From the NCBI GenBank assembly GCA_937894955.1, contig CALAXO010000179.1, positions 1-29,640 on the forward strand: a stretch of 29,640 nucleotides of DNA, read 5' to 3'. The translations under genes were made by a program, and so were the position numbers. The stretch comes from an uncultured Clostridia bacterium. GTDB taxonomy: Bacteria > Bacillota > Clostridia > Christensenellales > CAG-138. This document shows, in pieces, positions 1 to 7,910 of the stretch; within the stretch, counting starts at the first letter, position 1; the number at the start of each line of letters is the position of its first letter. The notes below the pieces were generated by a model. That model saw only the letters and a program-made list of their open reading frames with translations, was not told where the DNA came from and ran no database searches.

Positions 1-922
1 TAAGGTTGGACAGCATTCCGCCGGGAACCTGGTAAATCAAAGTGTTTGTATCCACCGAAAGCACCTTCGGATCAAGGAAGCCGTCACGCTTAAGTCTGTC
101 GGCGACGGTGCGGAAGTGCTTTGCTGCTGTACTGAGTTTTTCAAGGTCGAGTCCTGTATCATACTCCGTGCCTTTAAGCGTTGCGACCAAGCTCTCGGTT
201 GCGGGTTGGCTTGTGCCGTTGCCGAGGGGTGAGAGAGCTGTATCAACAATGTCAACTCCTGCAAATGCAGCCATGAGCAGCGTCATATCGCCTGTGCCCG
301 TTGTGTTATGGGTGTGGAGGTGAATCGGAACGTTAATTTCAGCCTTGAGCCTTTTAACGAGATTGTATGCGGGCATCGGCAGAAGCAGGTTCGCCATATC
401 CTTAATACAAATCGAGTCAGCACCCATCTGAACGAGCTCTTTTGCAAGCTTAACAAAATAATCTTCATTATGGACGGGACTGATTGTGTAGCTCAGTGCA
501 GGCTCACAGTGTCCGCCGTATTTTTTTGTGAATTTAATTGCGGATTCCAAATTGCGGATGTCGTTGAGTGCATCGAAAATTCGAATAACATCAATACCGT
601 TTTCAATTGCTTTACGGCAGAATTGCTCGACAACATCATCCGCATAGTGTTTGTATCCCAAAATGTTCTGTCCGCGGAACAACATTTGAAGTCGTGTATG
701 CGGAAGTGCTTTTCTGAGCTTTCGGAGACGTTCCCACGGATCTTCGTTTAAAAACCGGAGACAGGCATCGAAAGTTGCACCGCCCCAGCATTCAAGAGAC
801 CAGTATCCCATACTGTCCAGAATTTCGCAGGCGGGAAGCATCTCTTCCGTACGCATCCTTGTTGCGGCCTGAGATTGATGCGCATCGCGCAGTATAGTAT
901 CTGTAATGAATAACTTTGACAT
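1..922 (-). CDS. oadA: Oxaloacetate decarboxylase alpha subunit (carboxyltransferase), 3' end missing
   Basis: This is the cytoplasmic carboxyltransferase of a sodium-pumping oxaloacetate decarboxylase (or the closely related pyruvate carboxylase subunit B): it moves CO2 from oxaloacetate to biotin. The 307 visible residues are the N-terminal TIM barrel. Seen: the opening TDTILRDAHQS with the metal-binding Asp13, the FRGQN motif near residue 82, the CIKDMANLL segment whose Lys174 is carbamylated in the family, and HLHTHN (201-206) giving the metal-binding histidines. The start is ATG at 922, with GAGGT eight bases upstream. It is the last visible gene of a minus-strand operon and lies 92 bases after oadB. 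The ORF runs off the left edge, so I cannot tell whether it also has its own C-terminal biotin domain; a separate biotin protein in the operon suggests it may not need one. Confidence 0.93.
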   Translation of the reverse strand, partial: MSKLFITDTILRDAHQSQAATRMRTEEMLPACEILDSMGYWSLECWGGATFDACLRFLNEDPWERLRKLRKALPHTRLQMLFRGQNILGYKHYADDVVEQFCRKAIENGIDVIRIFDALNDIRNLESAIKFTKKYGGHCEPALSYTISPVHNEDYFVKLAKELVQMGADSICIKDMANLLLPMPAYNLVKRLKAEINVPIHLHTHNTTGTGDMTLLMAAFAGVDIVDTALSPLGNGTSQPATESLVATLKGTEYDTGLDLEKLSTAAKHFRTVADRLKRDGFLDPKVLSVDTNTLIYQVPGGMLSNL

Positions 923-1014
923 TTAGCTTAACCTCATTAAATCATGCACCCCAATTCCGGTTGGTGCAGAGCCTTAATCTGAACCGCAGGGCGGGGCGCG
1001 GAAAATCAATTATA

Positions 1015-2202
1015 TCAGTTGAACAGGGAAAGGAATACGCCGGCAGCAATTGCAGAACCGATTACACCCGCAACGTTAGGACCCATTGCATGCATAAGCA
1101 GGAAATTGCCGGGATTTTCTTTTTGGCCGACAACTTGCGAAACCCGTGCCGCCATCGGAACTGCGGAAACACCTGCCGAACCGATGAGAGGATTGATTTT
1201 TCCGCCGGAGAGGAAGTTCATGAGTTTTGCAAGCAGAATGCCGCCGATTGTTCCGAATATGAATGCGCAGATACCCATTGCAAGGATGCCGAGAGTTTCA
1301 AACGACAGAAAAGCGGTGGCTGTTGCGGTTGCGCCTACACTTATGCCGAGAAAAATCGTGACAATGTTGCAAAGTTCGTTCTGTGCGGTTCTGGAAAGTC
1401 TTTCTGTGACGCCGCATTCGCGCAAAAGGTTGCCGAGCATCAGCATACCGACGAGAGAAGCTGCGGACGGAACGAGAAGTGCAACCGCGATTGTGACGAC
1501 AATTGGAAATACAATGCGTTCAGTTTTGCTGACAGGACGAAGCTGTTCCATTACAATGGAGCGCTCCCTGCGCGTTGTCAGGAGTCTCATGAATGGTGGC
1601 TGAATAACGGGAACGAGTGCCATATAAGAGTAAGCCGCAATGGCAATCGGTCCGAGTTTATCCGGCGCAAGACGGGATGTTACAAAAATTGCAGTAGGAC
1701 CGTCCGCACCGCCGATGATGCCGATGGAGGCTGCAAGGTTATCATCAAAACCGAAAATCAGCTTTGCGCCGAGATAAGCAACAAATATGCCGAGCTGAGC
1801 TGCCGCGCCGAGAAGCAGGCTCTTGGGATTTGCAATCAACGGACCGAAATCCGTCATTGCACCGACGCCGAGGAAAATGAGCGACGGGTATATGCCGAGC
1901 TTGACTCCGAGATAGAGGTAGTCGATTAACCCGCCTTTTTGTGTGAGCATTTGCCAATTGACATGTCCACCGGAAAATATTTCGGCATTATACAGGCCTG
2001 CACCGGGAAGGTTTGTTAAAAGCATTCCGAATGCAATGGGAAGCAGAAGCAAAGGCTCGAATTTTTTAACGATTGCAAGATAGAGCAGGAAACAGGCAAC
2101 AAGGATCATAACAGCGTATTTCCAGGCACCCGGTTGGGTGAAGAAAGCCGCAAAACCTGTTTCAAGCGTAAAATCGGTAAAAACCTTTATAATGGATTGC
2201 AT
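1015..2202 (-). CDS. oadB: Sodium-translocating oxaloacetate decarboxylase beta subunit
   Basis: This integral membrane subunit decarboxylates carboxybiotin and couples the reaction to sodium export. At 395 residues it has the usual family length and is almost entirely hydrophobic segments. Diagnostic motifs are GGADGPTAIF (164-173), containing the Asp167 that corresponds to the conserved sodium-site aspartate, and NPLIGSAGVSAVP (337-349), the second conserved polar stretch. The same family includes glutaconyl-CoA and methylmalonyl-CoA decarboxylase beta subunits, so the substrate is inferred from the OadA-type neighbour. The ribosome binding site is weak (AAAGG, 11 bases upstream), suggesting translation depends partly on the upstream biotin-carrier gene, which ends 36 bases away. 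Confidence 0.93.
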   Translation of the reverse strand: MQSIIKVFTDFTLETGFAAFFTQPGAWKYAVMILVACFLLYLAIVKKFEPLLLLPIAFGMLLTNLPGAGLYNAEIFSGGHVNWQMLTQKGGLIDYLYLGVKLGIYPSLIFLGVGAMTDFGPLIANPKSLLLGAAAQLGIFVAYLGAKLIFGFDDNLAASIGIIGGADGPTAIFVTSRLAPDKLGPIAIAAYSYMALVPVIQPPFMRLLTTRRERSIVMEQLRPVSKTERIVFPIVVTIAVALLVPSAASLVGMLMLGNLLRECGVTERLSRTAQNELCNIVTIFLGISVGATATATAFLSFETLGILAMGICAFIFGTIGGILLAKLMNFLSGGKINPLIGSAGVSAVPMAARVSQVVGQKENPGNFLLMHAMGPNVAGVIGSAIAAGVFLSLFN

Positions 2203-2238
2203 GGTTCACACTGCCTTTTCGAACGTAACGGCTCGATA

Positions 2239-2586
2239 TCAAACGTATGCGATGAGGACATCGCCGGAGTTTACGGATGCGCCGCTCTGCACGGAAACAG
2301 AGGCAACCTCGCCGTCGCAGGGAGCCATAATTTCGTTTTCCATTTTCATTGCTTCGAGGATAAGCAGAACCTGTCCGCTGCGGAAACTGTCACCGGGCTT
2401 GACATTAACGGCGAGAATGCTGCCGGGCATGGGCGCGGTGATGGTTTTTTCGCTGCCGGTCGGCTTCGCAGCTTTAGGTGCAGCCTTTTTGGGTGCGGAT
2501 GCCGTCTCAACCGCAGCAGCGGAATCGATTTCCTCAACTTCAACTTCATAGCTCGTTCCGTTTACATTGACGATGAATTTACGCAT
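2239..2586 (-). CDS. Biotin carboxyl carrier protein of the decarboxylase
   Basis: A 115-residue stand-alone biotin carrier that shuttles CO2 from the alpha to the beta subunit. Layout: a short N-terminal strand region (MRKFIVNVNG), an Ala/Pro/Lys-rich flexible linker (about 23-45), then a biotinyl domain (about 48-115) with the EAMKMEN motif placing the biotinylated lysine at Lys81. The start at 2586 is preferred because AAAGGGG lies 10-11 bases upstream; the possible in-frame TTG at 2595 would sit almost on top of that site. It lies between oadG and oadB. The same arrangement occurs in glutaconyl-CoA and methylmalonyl-CoA decarboxylase operons (gcdC/mmdC type), so this protein alone does not fix the substrate. 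Confidence 0.9.
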   Translation of the reverse strand: MRKFIVNVNGTSYEVEVEEIDSAAAVETASAPKKAAPKAAKPTGSEKTITAPMPGSILAVNVKPGDSFRSGQVLLILEAMKMENEIMAPCDGEVASVSVQSGASVNSGDVLIAYV

Positions 2587-2691
2587 AGTGTTCAATACCC
2601 CTTTCGAATATCTGCAAATATATAGTGCATCAAGGCGATGCGGCCGATTTTGTTCGCTCCGAACATGATGATACGGAGAAAGCGGTGCGGC

Positions 2692-2997
2692 TCAACCGAT
2701 CTTTTTGATGGATTTGATGCGTAGCCCTGCGGCATCCGTGCCGATGGTTTCGGCAATTGCTGCGGAGATAACTGCGATAAGCTCGCGGCGGGATTCTCCG
2801 GTAAGCTTATGTGCAGTGCCGTCAGCTACGGTTTTTTCGGCTTCAGTGCCGGATGAGGGGATAGAAACCGTAGCTTTTGTACGCCGTCCCGTTACAAGTC
2901 CGCATATTATGCCCATAAGCTTAACAATAGCAATGACGACAACCAGTCCAACGAATACGACAGCAAGTCCGACCAGCGGAACTATCAAAGTTTTCAT
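2692..2997 (-). CDS. oadG: OadG-family decarboxylase gamma/delta subunit
   Basis: Small membrane-anchored assembly subunit of the sodium-pump decarboxylase. The 101-residue product has one N-terminal transmembrane helix (about 4-28), a polar linker, and a C-terminal helical stretch (HKLTGESRRELIAVISAAI, ending IKSIKKIG) typical of OadG/MmdD proteins in Clostridia. The reading frame stays open to 3096, but the start at 2997 is chosen because GGAAAGGA lies about 11 bases upstream and the membrane helix then begins at once; the longer version would add 33 unremarkable residues. It is first in the operon, about 105 bases from the end of the biotin-carrier gene, and has a candidate promoter at 3105-3133. 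Confidence 0.82.
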   Translation of the reverse strand: MKTLIVPLVGLAVVFVGLVVVIAIVKLMGIICGLVTGRRTKATVSIPSSGTEAEKTVADGTAHKLTGESRRELIAVISAAIAETIGTDAAGLRIKSIKKIG

Positions 2998-3104
2998 GCA
3001 AAATACCGATCCTTTCCAAATAATAGGGGATTGCGAAGGATACGTTAATCGGATTGAGAATATATCGTTTAACGAACATTCTTTCATCTTCCCCATTTAT
3101 CGTT

Positions 3105-3133
3105 ATTATTCAACAAATCCTTTTTTCCTGCAA
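3105..3133 (-). promoter_or_regulatory. Candidate sigma-A promoter of the oad operon
   Basis: On the minus strand, TTGCAG and AATAAT are separated by 17 bases, about 110 bases upstream of oadG. The -35 matches four of six consensus bases and the -10 is one mismatch from TATAAT. No better pair was seen between oadG and rluB. Inference from sequence only. Confidence 0.4.
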
Positions 3134-3466
3134 ACAAAAAACATATATTATTAATCCCGTGAAAATGTGCTGCATAAGCAAAGCATTTATATTAAGCAAT
3201 GAGGGCTGATTGAATTAAACTGATAAAAATATGCCTGCGAACACTGATTTCGGAGAACTCTGAATGATTTGAATTCGGCAAAAAGATTTGAAATCGTGCC
3301 TTTGCCAAAACAATGCGAAAACAGAAGCCTCTCGGGAAAAAAGCAGACGCAGACATTGTTGTGTTTACAAAAGGGGGACAGAAGCTTTCGAACGGCGAAC
3401 GAACGGTCGCCCGGTGCAGCATCGATCCAAAGTGTTCTCGAACGCCGGAATATAGCATTGCTTGAT
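3134..3466. other. Intergenic region between rluB and the oad promoter, no gene seen
   Basis: About 330 bases lie between the stop of rluB and the oad promoter. Short ORFs on both strands here have no recognisable family, no good ribosome binding site and low-complexity composition, so I call none of them. A short inverted repeat around 3395-3410 could help end rluB transcription but has no T-run. Confidence 0.5.
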
Positions 3467-4165
3467 TTATTTCAAGAGTGTTTCAAGTTCTTCCTGTGTT
3501 AAATAACGCCACTGCCCGGGTTTGAGCCCGTTGAGAGTTAAGGAACCTATGCCAACGCGCTGCAGACGGAGAGTATCGTGACCGAGAGCTGCAAGCATTC
3601 TGCGAACCTGTCGATTCCGTCCTTCATGAATCATCATCAGCAGCTCTGTTTTTTTATTCTGCGAACGCAGTATACGCACGCGTGCAGGTGCGGTGAGGCC
3701 GTCGTCAAGTTGAATTCCGCGTTCGAGGACGCGACACTCACTGCGGCTGAGTTCACCGGTGCAGAGTGCGCGGTAGGTTTTGTTCGCACCATATCGCGGA
3801 TGCATAAGCCGATTGGCTGTTTCGCCGTCGTTGGTAACAAGAATCAGTCCTTCGGAATCATAATCCAGTCTGCCGATCGTGTACAGCCTGTACGGCAATT
3901 CGCCGAAAAAGTCGGTAACTTTAACCCTGTCTTCGCTGTCGGCATTGGAACATATAACATTTTTAGGCTTGTTAAACGCAATAACAATGTGTTCTTCCGC
4001 AGGATGGACGGGCTTGTCGTCAAGAGTTACCGAATCCTCAGGTTCAACACTGCTGCCTAAAACGGCGACAAGTCCGTTAACCTTTACACGTCCGGCTGAA
4101 ATAATTTCTTCGCATTTGCGGCGTGAAGCAATGCCCGCATCGGCAAGGTATTTTTGAAGTCTCAT
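3467..4165 (-). CDS. rluB: 23S rRNA pseudouridine synthase, RluB type
   Basis: A 232-residue RsuA/RluB-family enzyme that converts a uridine of 23S rRNA to pseudouridine in the cytoplasm (U2605 in E. coli numbering for RluB). Residues 1-60 form an S4 RNA-binding domain (MRLQKYLADAGIASRRKCEE). The catalytic domain follows, with GRLDYDSEGL at 98-107 and catalytic Asp101, then HEGRNRQVRRM near the C-terminus. Start ATG at 4165 with AAAGGA ten bases upstream. It lies 106 bases after dacF on the same strand; the ytfI-ytfJ-dacF-rluB order is common in Clostridia, so it is probably read from the same transcript at least in part. RsuA and RluE belong to the same superfamily, but position and length favour RluB. 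Confidence 0.9.
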   Translation of the reverse strand: MRLQKYLADAGIASRRKCEEIISAGRVKVNGLVAVLGSSVEPEDSVTLDDKPVHPAEEHIVIAFNKPKNVICSNADSEDRVKVTDFFGELPYRLYTIGRLDYDSEGLILVTNDGETANRLMHPRYGANKTYRALCTGELSRSECRVLERGIQLDDGLTAPARVRILRSQNKKTELLMMIHEGRNRQVRRMLAALGHDTLRLQRVGIGSLTLNGLKPGQWRYLTQEELETLLK

Positions 4166-4271
4166 TCAACAGTTTTCCTTTCAAAACCTGCAAAAACTTT
4201 TCCGACAATTCCGGATTGACAATAGGGGCATTGTCAGCCGTAGGGCAATGCAAGCTCCAAAATCAACAGTA

Positions 4272-5486
4272 TCAGCGGCGGAATAAGTGCAGGATATAAT
4301 TAAAATAGAACAGGAAGCTTCTTTCGGCTATGCTTTCCGAAGCAACAAGGGAAGTTTGCCCTATGCACAGATCTTCACAGAATAATTCAGCCGTGCCGAG
4401 TTCGCATGATTTACGCACAGGTGCACATACATCCGAATTAAGGCGTACGTGCACCGAAGCCGAAAGTTCGGTTCCCTTCTTTACAGGTATGATTATATCC
4501 TCTTTTGCCGCTAATGGCAATATACTTTTTTCACCGTTGAGTACGGTACAGCGAGCCAACACGGTTCCCTTTTCAACGATTTTGCACATGGAATAGTTCT
4601 CAAAGCCGAAATTGAGCATTTCGGGCGCAACATCGAACATTGGCCTGCAGTTTAATACGGCTCCGACAAGCAGCATACCGTCGCGTTCCGCAGCAAACAA
4701 CAGACAGCGTCCCGCCGCAGATGTATAACCCGTTTTAATGCCGACAGCATTGTCATAATCCCAGAGCAGCGCATTTTTGTTTTTCATGGTTCGTACTCTG
4801 TCACCGGTTTCTGCAGTGTAATACTGCGTTGAAACGATCTGACGGAAAGTTTCATTCTTCAGTGCTTCGGCACCTATGAGAGCAAGCTCATATGCCGTTG
4901 TGTAATGCTCCGGATCATGCAGTCCGTTCGGAGTGACAAAATGTGTGTTTGTGAGCCCGAGATCCGCTGCTCTGTTGTTCATCATGCGAACAAATCCTTC
5001 CACGGTTCCGCCGACATGCACAGCGAGTGCAACCGCGGCATCATTGCCGGAGAGCAGCATCAGCCCGTACAGTAAATCTCTCACGGACAGATTTTCACCG
5101 CAGCTGAGATACATGCTTGAACCTTCCGTTCCGACGGCATCGGCAGTTACTTCAACCGTCTCATCAAGACAGCAGTTTTCAATGACAACAAGTGCGGTCA
5201 TGGTTTTTGTCGTGCTTGCCATAGGCAGACGTGAATTGCTGTTGCCGGACAGCAGAAGTTTGCTGCTGCTTGCTTCGATCAGTGCTGCTGCGGCCGCTGC
5301 GTTCATGCAGTCTATGAAATCAGCTTTACCGCCGGCGTTATCGTCAAAATTCGTAAGTCGGGATGTGTGTGAACCTCCGCTGCCGTCAACTGCCGCCTGC
5401 GCAATTGCGGATACGGGTGATGGAAGAACACCGCAGGCAATCAGCGCAATGCTGAACAGAAGAAGCGGAATCATCCGCAGTTTCAT
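4272..5486 (-). CDS. dacF: D-alanyl-D-alanine carboxypeptidase, DacF type
   Basis: A 404-residue penicillin-binding protein of peptidase family S11 that trims the terminal D-Ala from peptidoglycan stem peptides outside the membrane. Seen: a cleavable signal peptide (about 1-30), catalytic STTK at 91-94, SGN at 146-148, KTG at 251-253, and a C-terminal beta domain with a short hydrophobic/basic tail (FYFNYILHLFRR) that could anchor it. The ATG overlaps the ytfJ stop by four bases (ATGA at 5483-5486), so the two are translationally coupled. Family knowledge: dacF in Bacillus acts during sporulation. The ytfI/ytfJ neighbours support a spore-cortex role here, but a general cell-wall role cannot be excluded. 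Confidence 0.92.
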   Translation of the reverse strand: MKLRMIPLLLFSIALIACGVLPSPVSAIAQAAVDGSGGSHTSRLTNFDDNAGGKADFIDCMNAAAAAALIEASSSKLLLSGNSNSRLPMASTTKTMTALVVIENCCLDETVEVTADAVGTEGSSMYLSCGENLSVRDLLYGLMLLSGNDAAVALAVHVGGTVEGFVRMMNNRAADLGLTNTHFVTPNGLHDPEHYTTAYELALIGAEALKNETFRQIVSTQYYTAETGDRVRTMKNKNALLWDYDNAVGIKTGYTSAAGRCLLFAAERDGMLLVGAVLNCRPMFDVAPEMLNFGFENYSMCKIVEKGTVLARCTVLNGEKSILPLAAKEDIIIPVKKGTELSASVHVRLNSDVCAPVRKSCELGTAELFCEDLCIGQTSLVASESIAERSFLFYFNYILHLFRR

Positions 5487-6061
5487 ACTGAAACCTCGGG
5501 TTCGTCGCTGCAGTCGCAGCAGAAATTATCATTGGGTGAATCTGTGTTTGAAACACCGTTGCCCGTGTTTTTGCCGCCGTTCCTTCCGGCGCAGCCGCAA
5601 TTCGAATTTGTTTTTTGATTATGCTCTTTTTCGCTGTTGCTGCATGCGCACTTTTTATTAATGCAATCAATTCCTGTGTTGATAAGCTTTTCAACACACT
5701 TCAAAACCTGTGGTATCATGTCTACAAGCCGGTCTGTCGAGCTCTTCCTGTCTGCAGGCAGGACGCGAACATTGCCTTGTTCCTCGGTGATAAATGCCAG
5801 CGGAGTGATGCACATGCCAACGGCGCTTGTTCCTGCAAAAGGAAAACGGGAATCACGGTTTGCTTCATCGGCTGCTTTTTTTGCGCTGCACATATGGCCG
5901 TATTCTCCTCCGCCGACAAGAAAAGCAAGACTGAGCTTGGAAACGGGCAGTATCATTGTGTTGCCTGCGGTCGCAATCGGATTGCCGACAACGGTGTTAA
6001 CGTCCACCATTCGCTTGATTTGCTCCATTGAGGTTTGCATAATGTTTTCGATGGGATGCAT
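5483..6061 (-). CDS. ytfJ: Sporulation protein YtfJ (GerW) with a cysteine-rich tail
   Basis: YtfJ/GerW-family protein, found in spore formers and linked to germination or spore assembly. Residues 1-105 match the family: an N-terminal helix, VVGNPIATAGNTMILPVSKL (from about 24), a glycine-rich turn (LVGGGEYG) and the ITPLAFI segment. The start at 6061 is chosen over an upstream in-frame codon because AAAGGAG lies eight bases away. Odd point: after the usual end (about residue 130) there is an extension to 192 with eight cysteines between 133 and 184 (CINKKCAC, NCGC, CCDC) in Asn/Gly/Ser-rich sequence, resembling a coat or metal-binding tail. It sits 19 bases after ytfI and overlaps dacF by four. 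Confidence 0.87.
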   Translation of the reverse strand: MHPIENIMQTSMEQIKRMVDVNTVVGNPIATAGNTMILPVSKLSLAFLVGGGEYGHMCSAKKAADEANRDSRFPFAGTSAVGMCITPLAFITEEQGNVRVLPADRKSSTDRLVDMIPQVLKCVEKLINTGIDCINKKCACSNSEKEHNQKTNSNCGCAGRNGGKNTGNGVSNTDSPNDNFCCDCSDEPEVSV

Positions 6062-6080
6062 TCTGTAAGCTCCTTTGTTT

Positions 6081-6707
6081 TTATTCTGTTTTATCCTTTC
6101 GGATAAAAACATTCAAAAATAGTTTGATCAGGTTGACCCGCACTATGCCTGCCATATTAAGGTTGAAAGCGTTTCGGTTCGGTACAGGAAAAATATTTAT
6201 AATACAGTTTTCAGATCGCTTGGTTTTAATCAGAACGTTTAGTATAAACCGAAAAAGAGAGTCCGTAAAAACAGAAACGATTCCGCAGATTAAAATACTC
6301 AGAAAGGCATCGTTGTGTTTTCCGATTTCACCCGCAACTTCAAATCTTTTTACCGACAGCGAACGCAGCAGTGCTTTAACGATTCTTCTGGAAAGGCTTC
6401 CGCTCCTGTTTTTGCGCGGGCGAACGGGTTTCAACTGTCTGTTGTTAACCTGAAAAACAGTGATGCCGTTAAATGGCTCATATTCGATGCAATAATGAAG
6501 TTTAATTCGAATAATCCCGAAGAGCAGAATCACTTTGATTTTTATTTCGCAAAAACACCCGCGCAGAAGCACCTTTGCATCAAATCGAATTCCGTAAAAA
6601 AACATAAGCAGTATAACGAAAAAAACAGAGGCGGCGAGTCGGGGCAAAGGCACGCGAACAGCAAAAAAACACTTAACTGATTGTAACGCGAAATCGAATT
6701 GTTCCAT
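6081..6707 (-). CDS. ytfI: DUF2953 protein, YtfI-like
   Basis: A 208-residue membrane-associated protein of the DUF2953 family, encoded directly upstream of ytfJ as in Bacillus and most sporulating Clostridia; its biochemical function is unknown. Seen: a hydrophobic N-terminal segment (about 21-37, FFVILLMFFYG) followed by a beta-rich stretch (VLLRGCFCEIKIKVILLFG) typical of the family, a basic middle, and a second hydrophobic region. The frame is open to 6902, but the start at 6707 is chosen because GGGGAAAG precedes it and the membrane segment then lies at the family position. Divergent from the TtcA-like gene. The call leans on gene order as much as sequence, since the family is weakly conserved. 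Confidence 0.72.
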   Translation of the reverse strand: MEQFDFALQSVKCFFAVRVPLPRLAASVFFVILLMFFYGIRFDAKVLLRGCFCEIKIKVILLFGIIRIKLHYCIEYEPFNGITVFQVNNRQLKPVRPRKNRSGSLSRRIVKALLRSLSVKRFEVAGEIGKHNDAFLSILICGIVSVFTDSLFRFILNVLIKTKRSENCIINIFPVPNRNAFNLNMAGIVRVNLIKLFLNVFIRKDKTE

Positions 6708-6844
6708 CCCATCTTTCCCCGTTTTCTGTTTATGATAGTCGAACGTAAAACATGTCCGCACGGATTCACCGGGCATATTTTGCCCGAAATGCCGTTGATT
6801 ATGTGAGCATTCGGACAGGGCATCGGTCTTTCGACAAAAAAAGC

Positions 6845-6873
6845 TATACAAAATGGGTCGGATACGGTATAAT
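6845..6873 (+). promoter_or_regulatory. Candidate promoter of the TtcA-like gene
   Basis: TATACA and a perfect TATAAT are separated by 17 bases, about 110 bases upstream of the TtcA-like start. The -35 matches four of six bases. The leader between has no obvious folded element. Confidence 0.5.
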
Positions 6874-6984
6874 TTAGCAGTGAATAAAGCAACCGTGTAC
6901 ATACGCTCGGCTCAGAGTTTGAGAATTGATTTGCTTTTGTGCGCGGAAGTAAACTTTTTAAAAGAAGTACGGGAAAATATATAA

Positions 6985-7848
6985 ATGAAACAGGTTCTCG
7001 GCTGCATCAGACGTGCAGATGAACGATACAATATGATACAGGGCGGCGACAAGATTTGCGTCGGTGTGAGCGGAGGCAAGGACAGCCTCCTGCTGATGTA
7101 CGGACTTAAGTTTTATCAGCTTTTTTCAAAGAAGAAGTATGATTTATGCGCTGTTATGCTTGACCTTGGCATTGTTGAACAGGACACAAGCGGAATCGAA
7201 AGGTTCGCAAAGGAACATGATATTGATTTTGAAGTGCGCAAAACGGATATCGGGGATGTTGTTTTCAACATACGCAAAGAAAAGAATCCCTGCGCTATGT
7301 GTGCAAAAATGCGGCGCGGGGCATTGAACGACATTGCGCTTGAAAAAGGCTGCAATCTTGTTGCACTCGGACATAACCGCGAAGATGTTCTTGAGACTTT
7401 TTTGCTGAGTTTGTTTTTTGAAGCCAGATTGAACACATTTGCACCCGTCACATACCTTGGCAGAACGGGTATCACGGTAATCCGTCCGCTCGTTTTCTTC
7501 CCGGAAAAGGATGCTGTTTCCGCTTCGCGCAGGCTTCAGCTGCCGGTTTTGCGTGCAAACTGCCCTGCTGCGGGCCATACAAAGCGTGAAGATATGCGCC
7601 TGCTGCTTCAAGACTTCAGGAAAATCGTTCCCGATGTCGAAACGAAGTTTATGAAAGCAATCGTGGACACGCATAAATACGGCATGTGGGACAGAATGAA
7701 GCTCCCTCCGCGGCAAACGGGAGGAATAAGGCTCGGAGAGGTTGACCCGCTCGCACTTCCTGCCATAAAATCCTGCATGAAATGTGACGGAACATCGAGT
7801 GACGAGTTGCAGCCGGATGAAACGGCGATTGAATTCACAGAACAGTAA
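6985..7848 (+). CDS. ttcA: TtcA-family tRNA thiolation enzyme (PP-loop ATPase)
   Basis: A 287-residue adenylating sulfurtransferase of the TtcA/TtuA group, which activates a tRNA base with ATP and inserts sulfur using an iron-sulfur cluster. Seen: the PP-loop SGGKDS at 29-34, the cluster-ligand CAMC at Cys103/Cys106 and a third ligand Cys193 (ANCPAAG), as in E. coli TtcA, plus GHNREDVLET at 130-139. Odd point: an additional CMKC pair (Cys264, Cys267) near the C-terminus that E. coli TtcA does not need. Whether the product is 2-thiocytidine or another thionucleoside is not decidable from sequence. The ribosome binding site is weak. The S41 protease gene starts 62 bases downstream on the same strand. 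Confidence 0.85.
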   Translation: MKQVLGCIRRADERYNMIQGGDKICVGVSGGKDSLLLMYGLKFYQLFSKKKYDLCAVMLDLGIVEQDTSGIERFAKEHDIDFEVRKTDIGDVVFNIRKEKNPCAMCAKMRRGALNDIALEKGCNLVALGHNREDVLETFLLSLFFEARLNTFAPVTYLGRTGITVIRPLVFFPEKDAVSASRRLQLPVLRANCPAAGHTKREDMRLLLQDFRKIVPDVETKFMKAIVDTHKYGMWDRMKLPPRQTGGIRLGEVDPLALPAIKSCMKCDGTSSDELQPDETAIEFTEQ

Positions 7849-7910
7849 TGTTGGCATTTGGGCTTAAAAAACAGAAAGGAATTCCCGCGGAACGGGATAC
7901 GGAATGAAGG

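Noticed and set aside
916..1929. 337-residue plus-strand open frame rich in Cys, Arg and Asn
   Set aside because: It is the antisense of oadB, whose motifs and length are unmistakable; the composition is that of a reversed membrane protein gene.
3192..3502. Small ORFs on both strands between rluB and oadG
   Set aside because: No ribosome binding site, no recognisable family and overlapping each other and rluB.
7144..7857. 237-residue minus-strand open frame
   Set aside because: Antisense shadow of the TtcA-like gene, which has all catalytic motifs.
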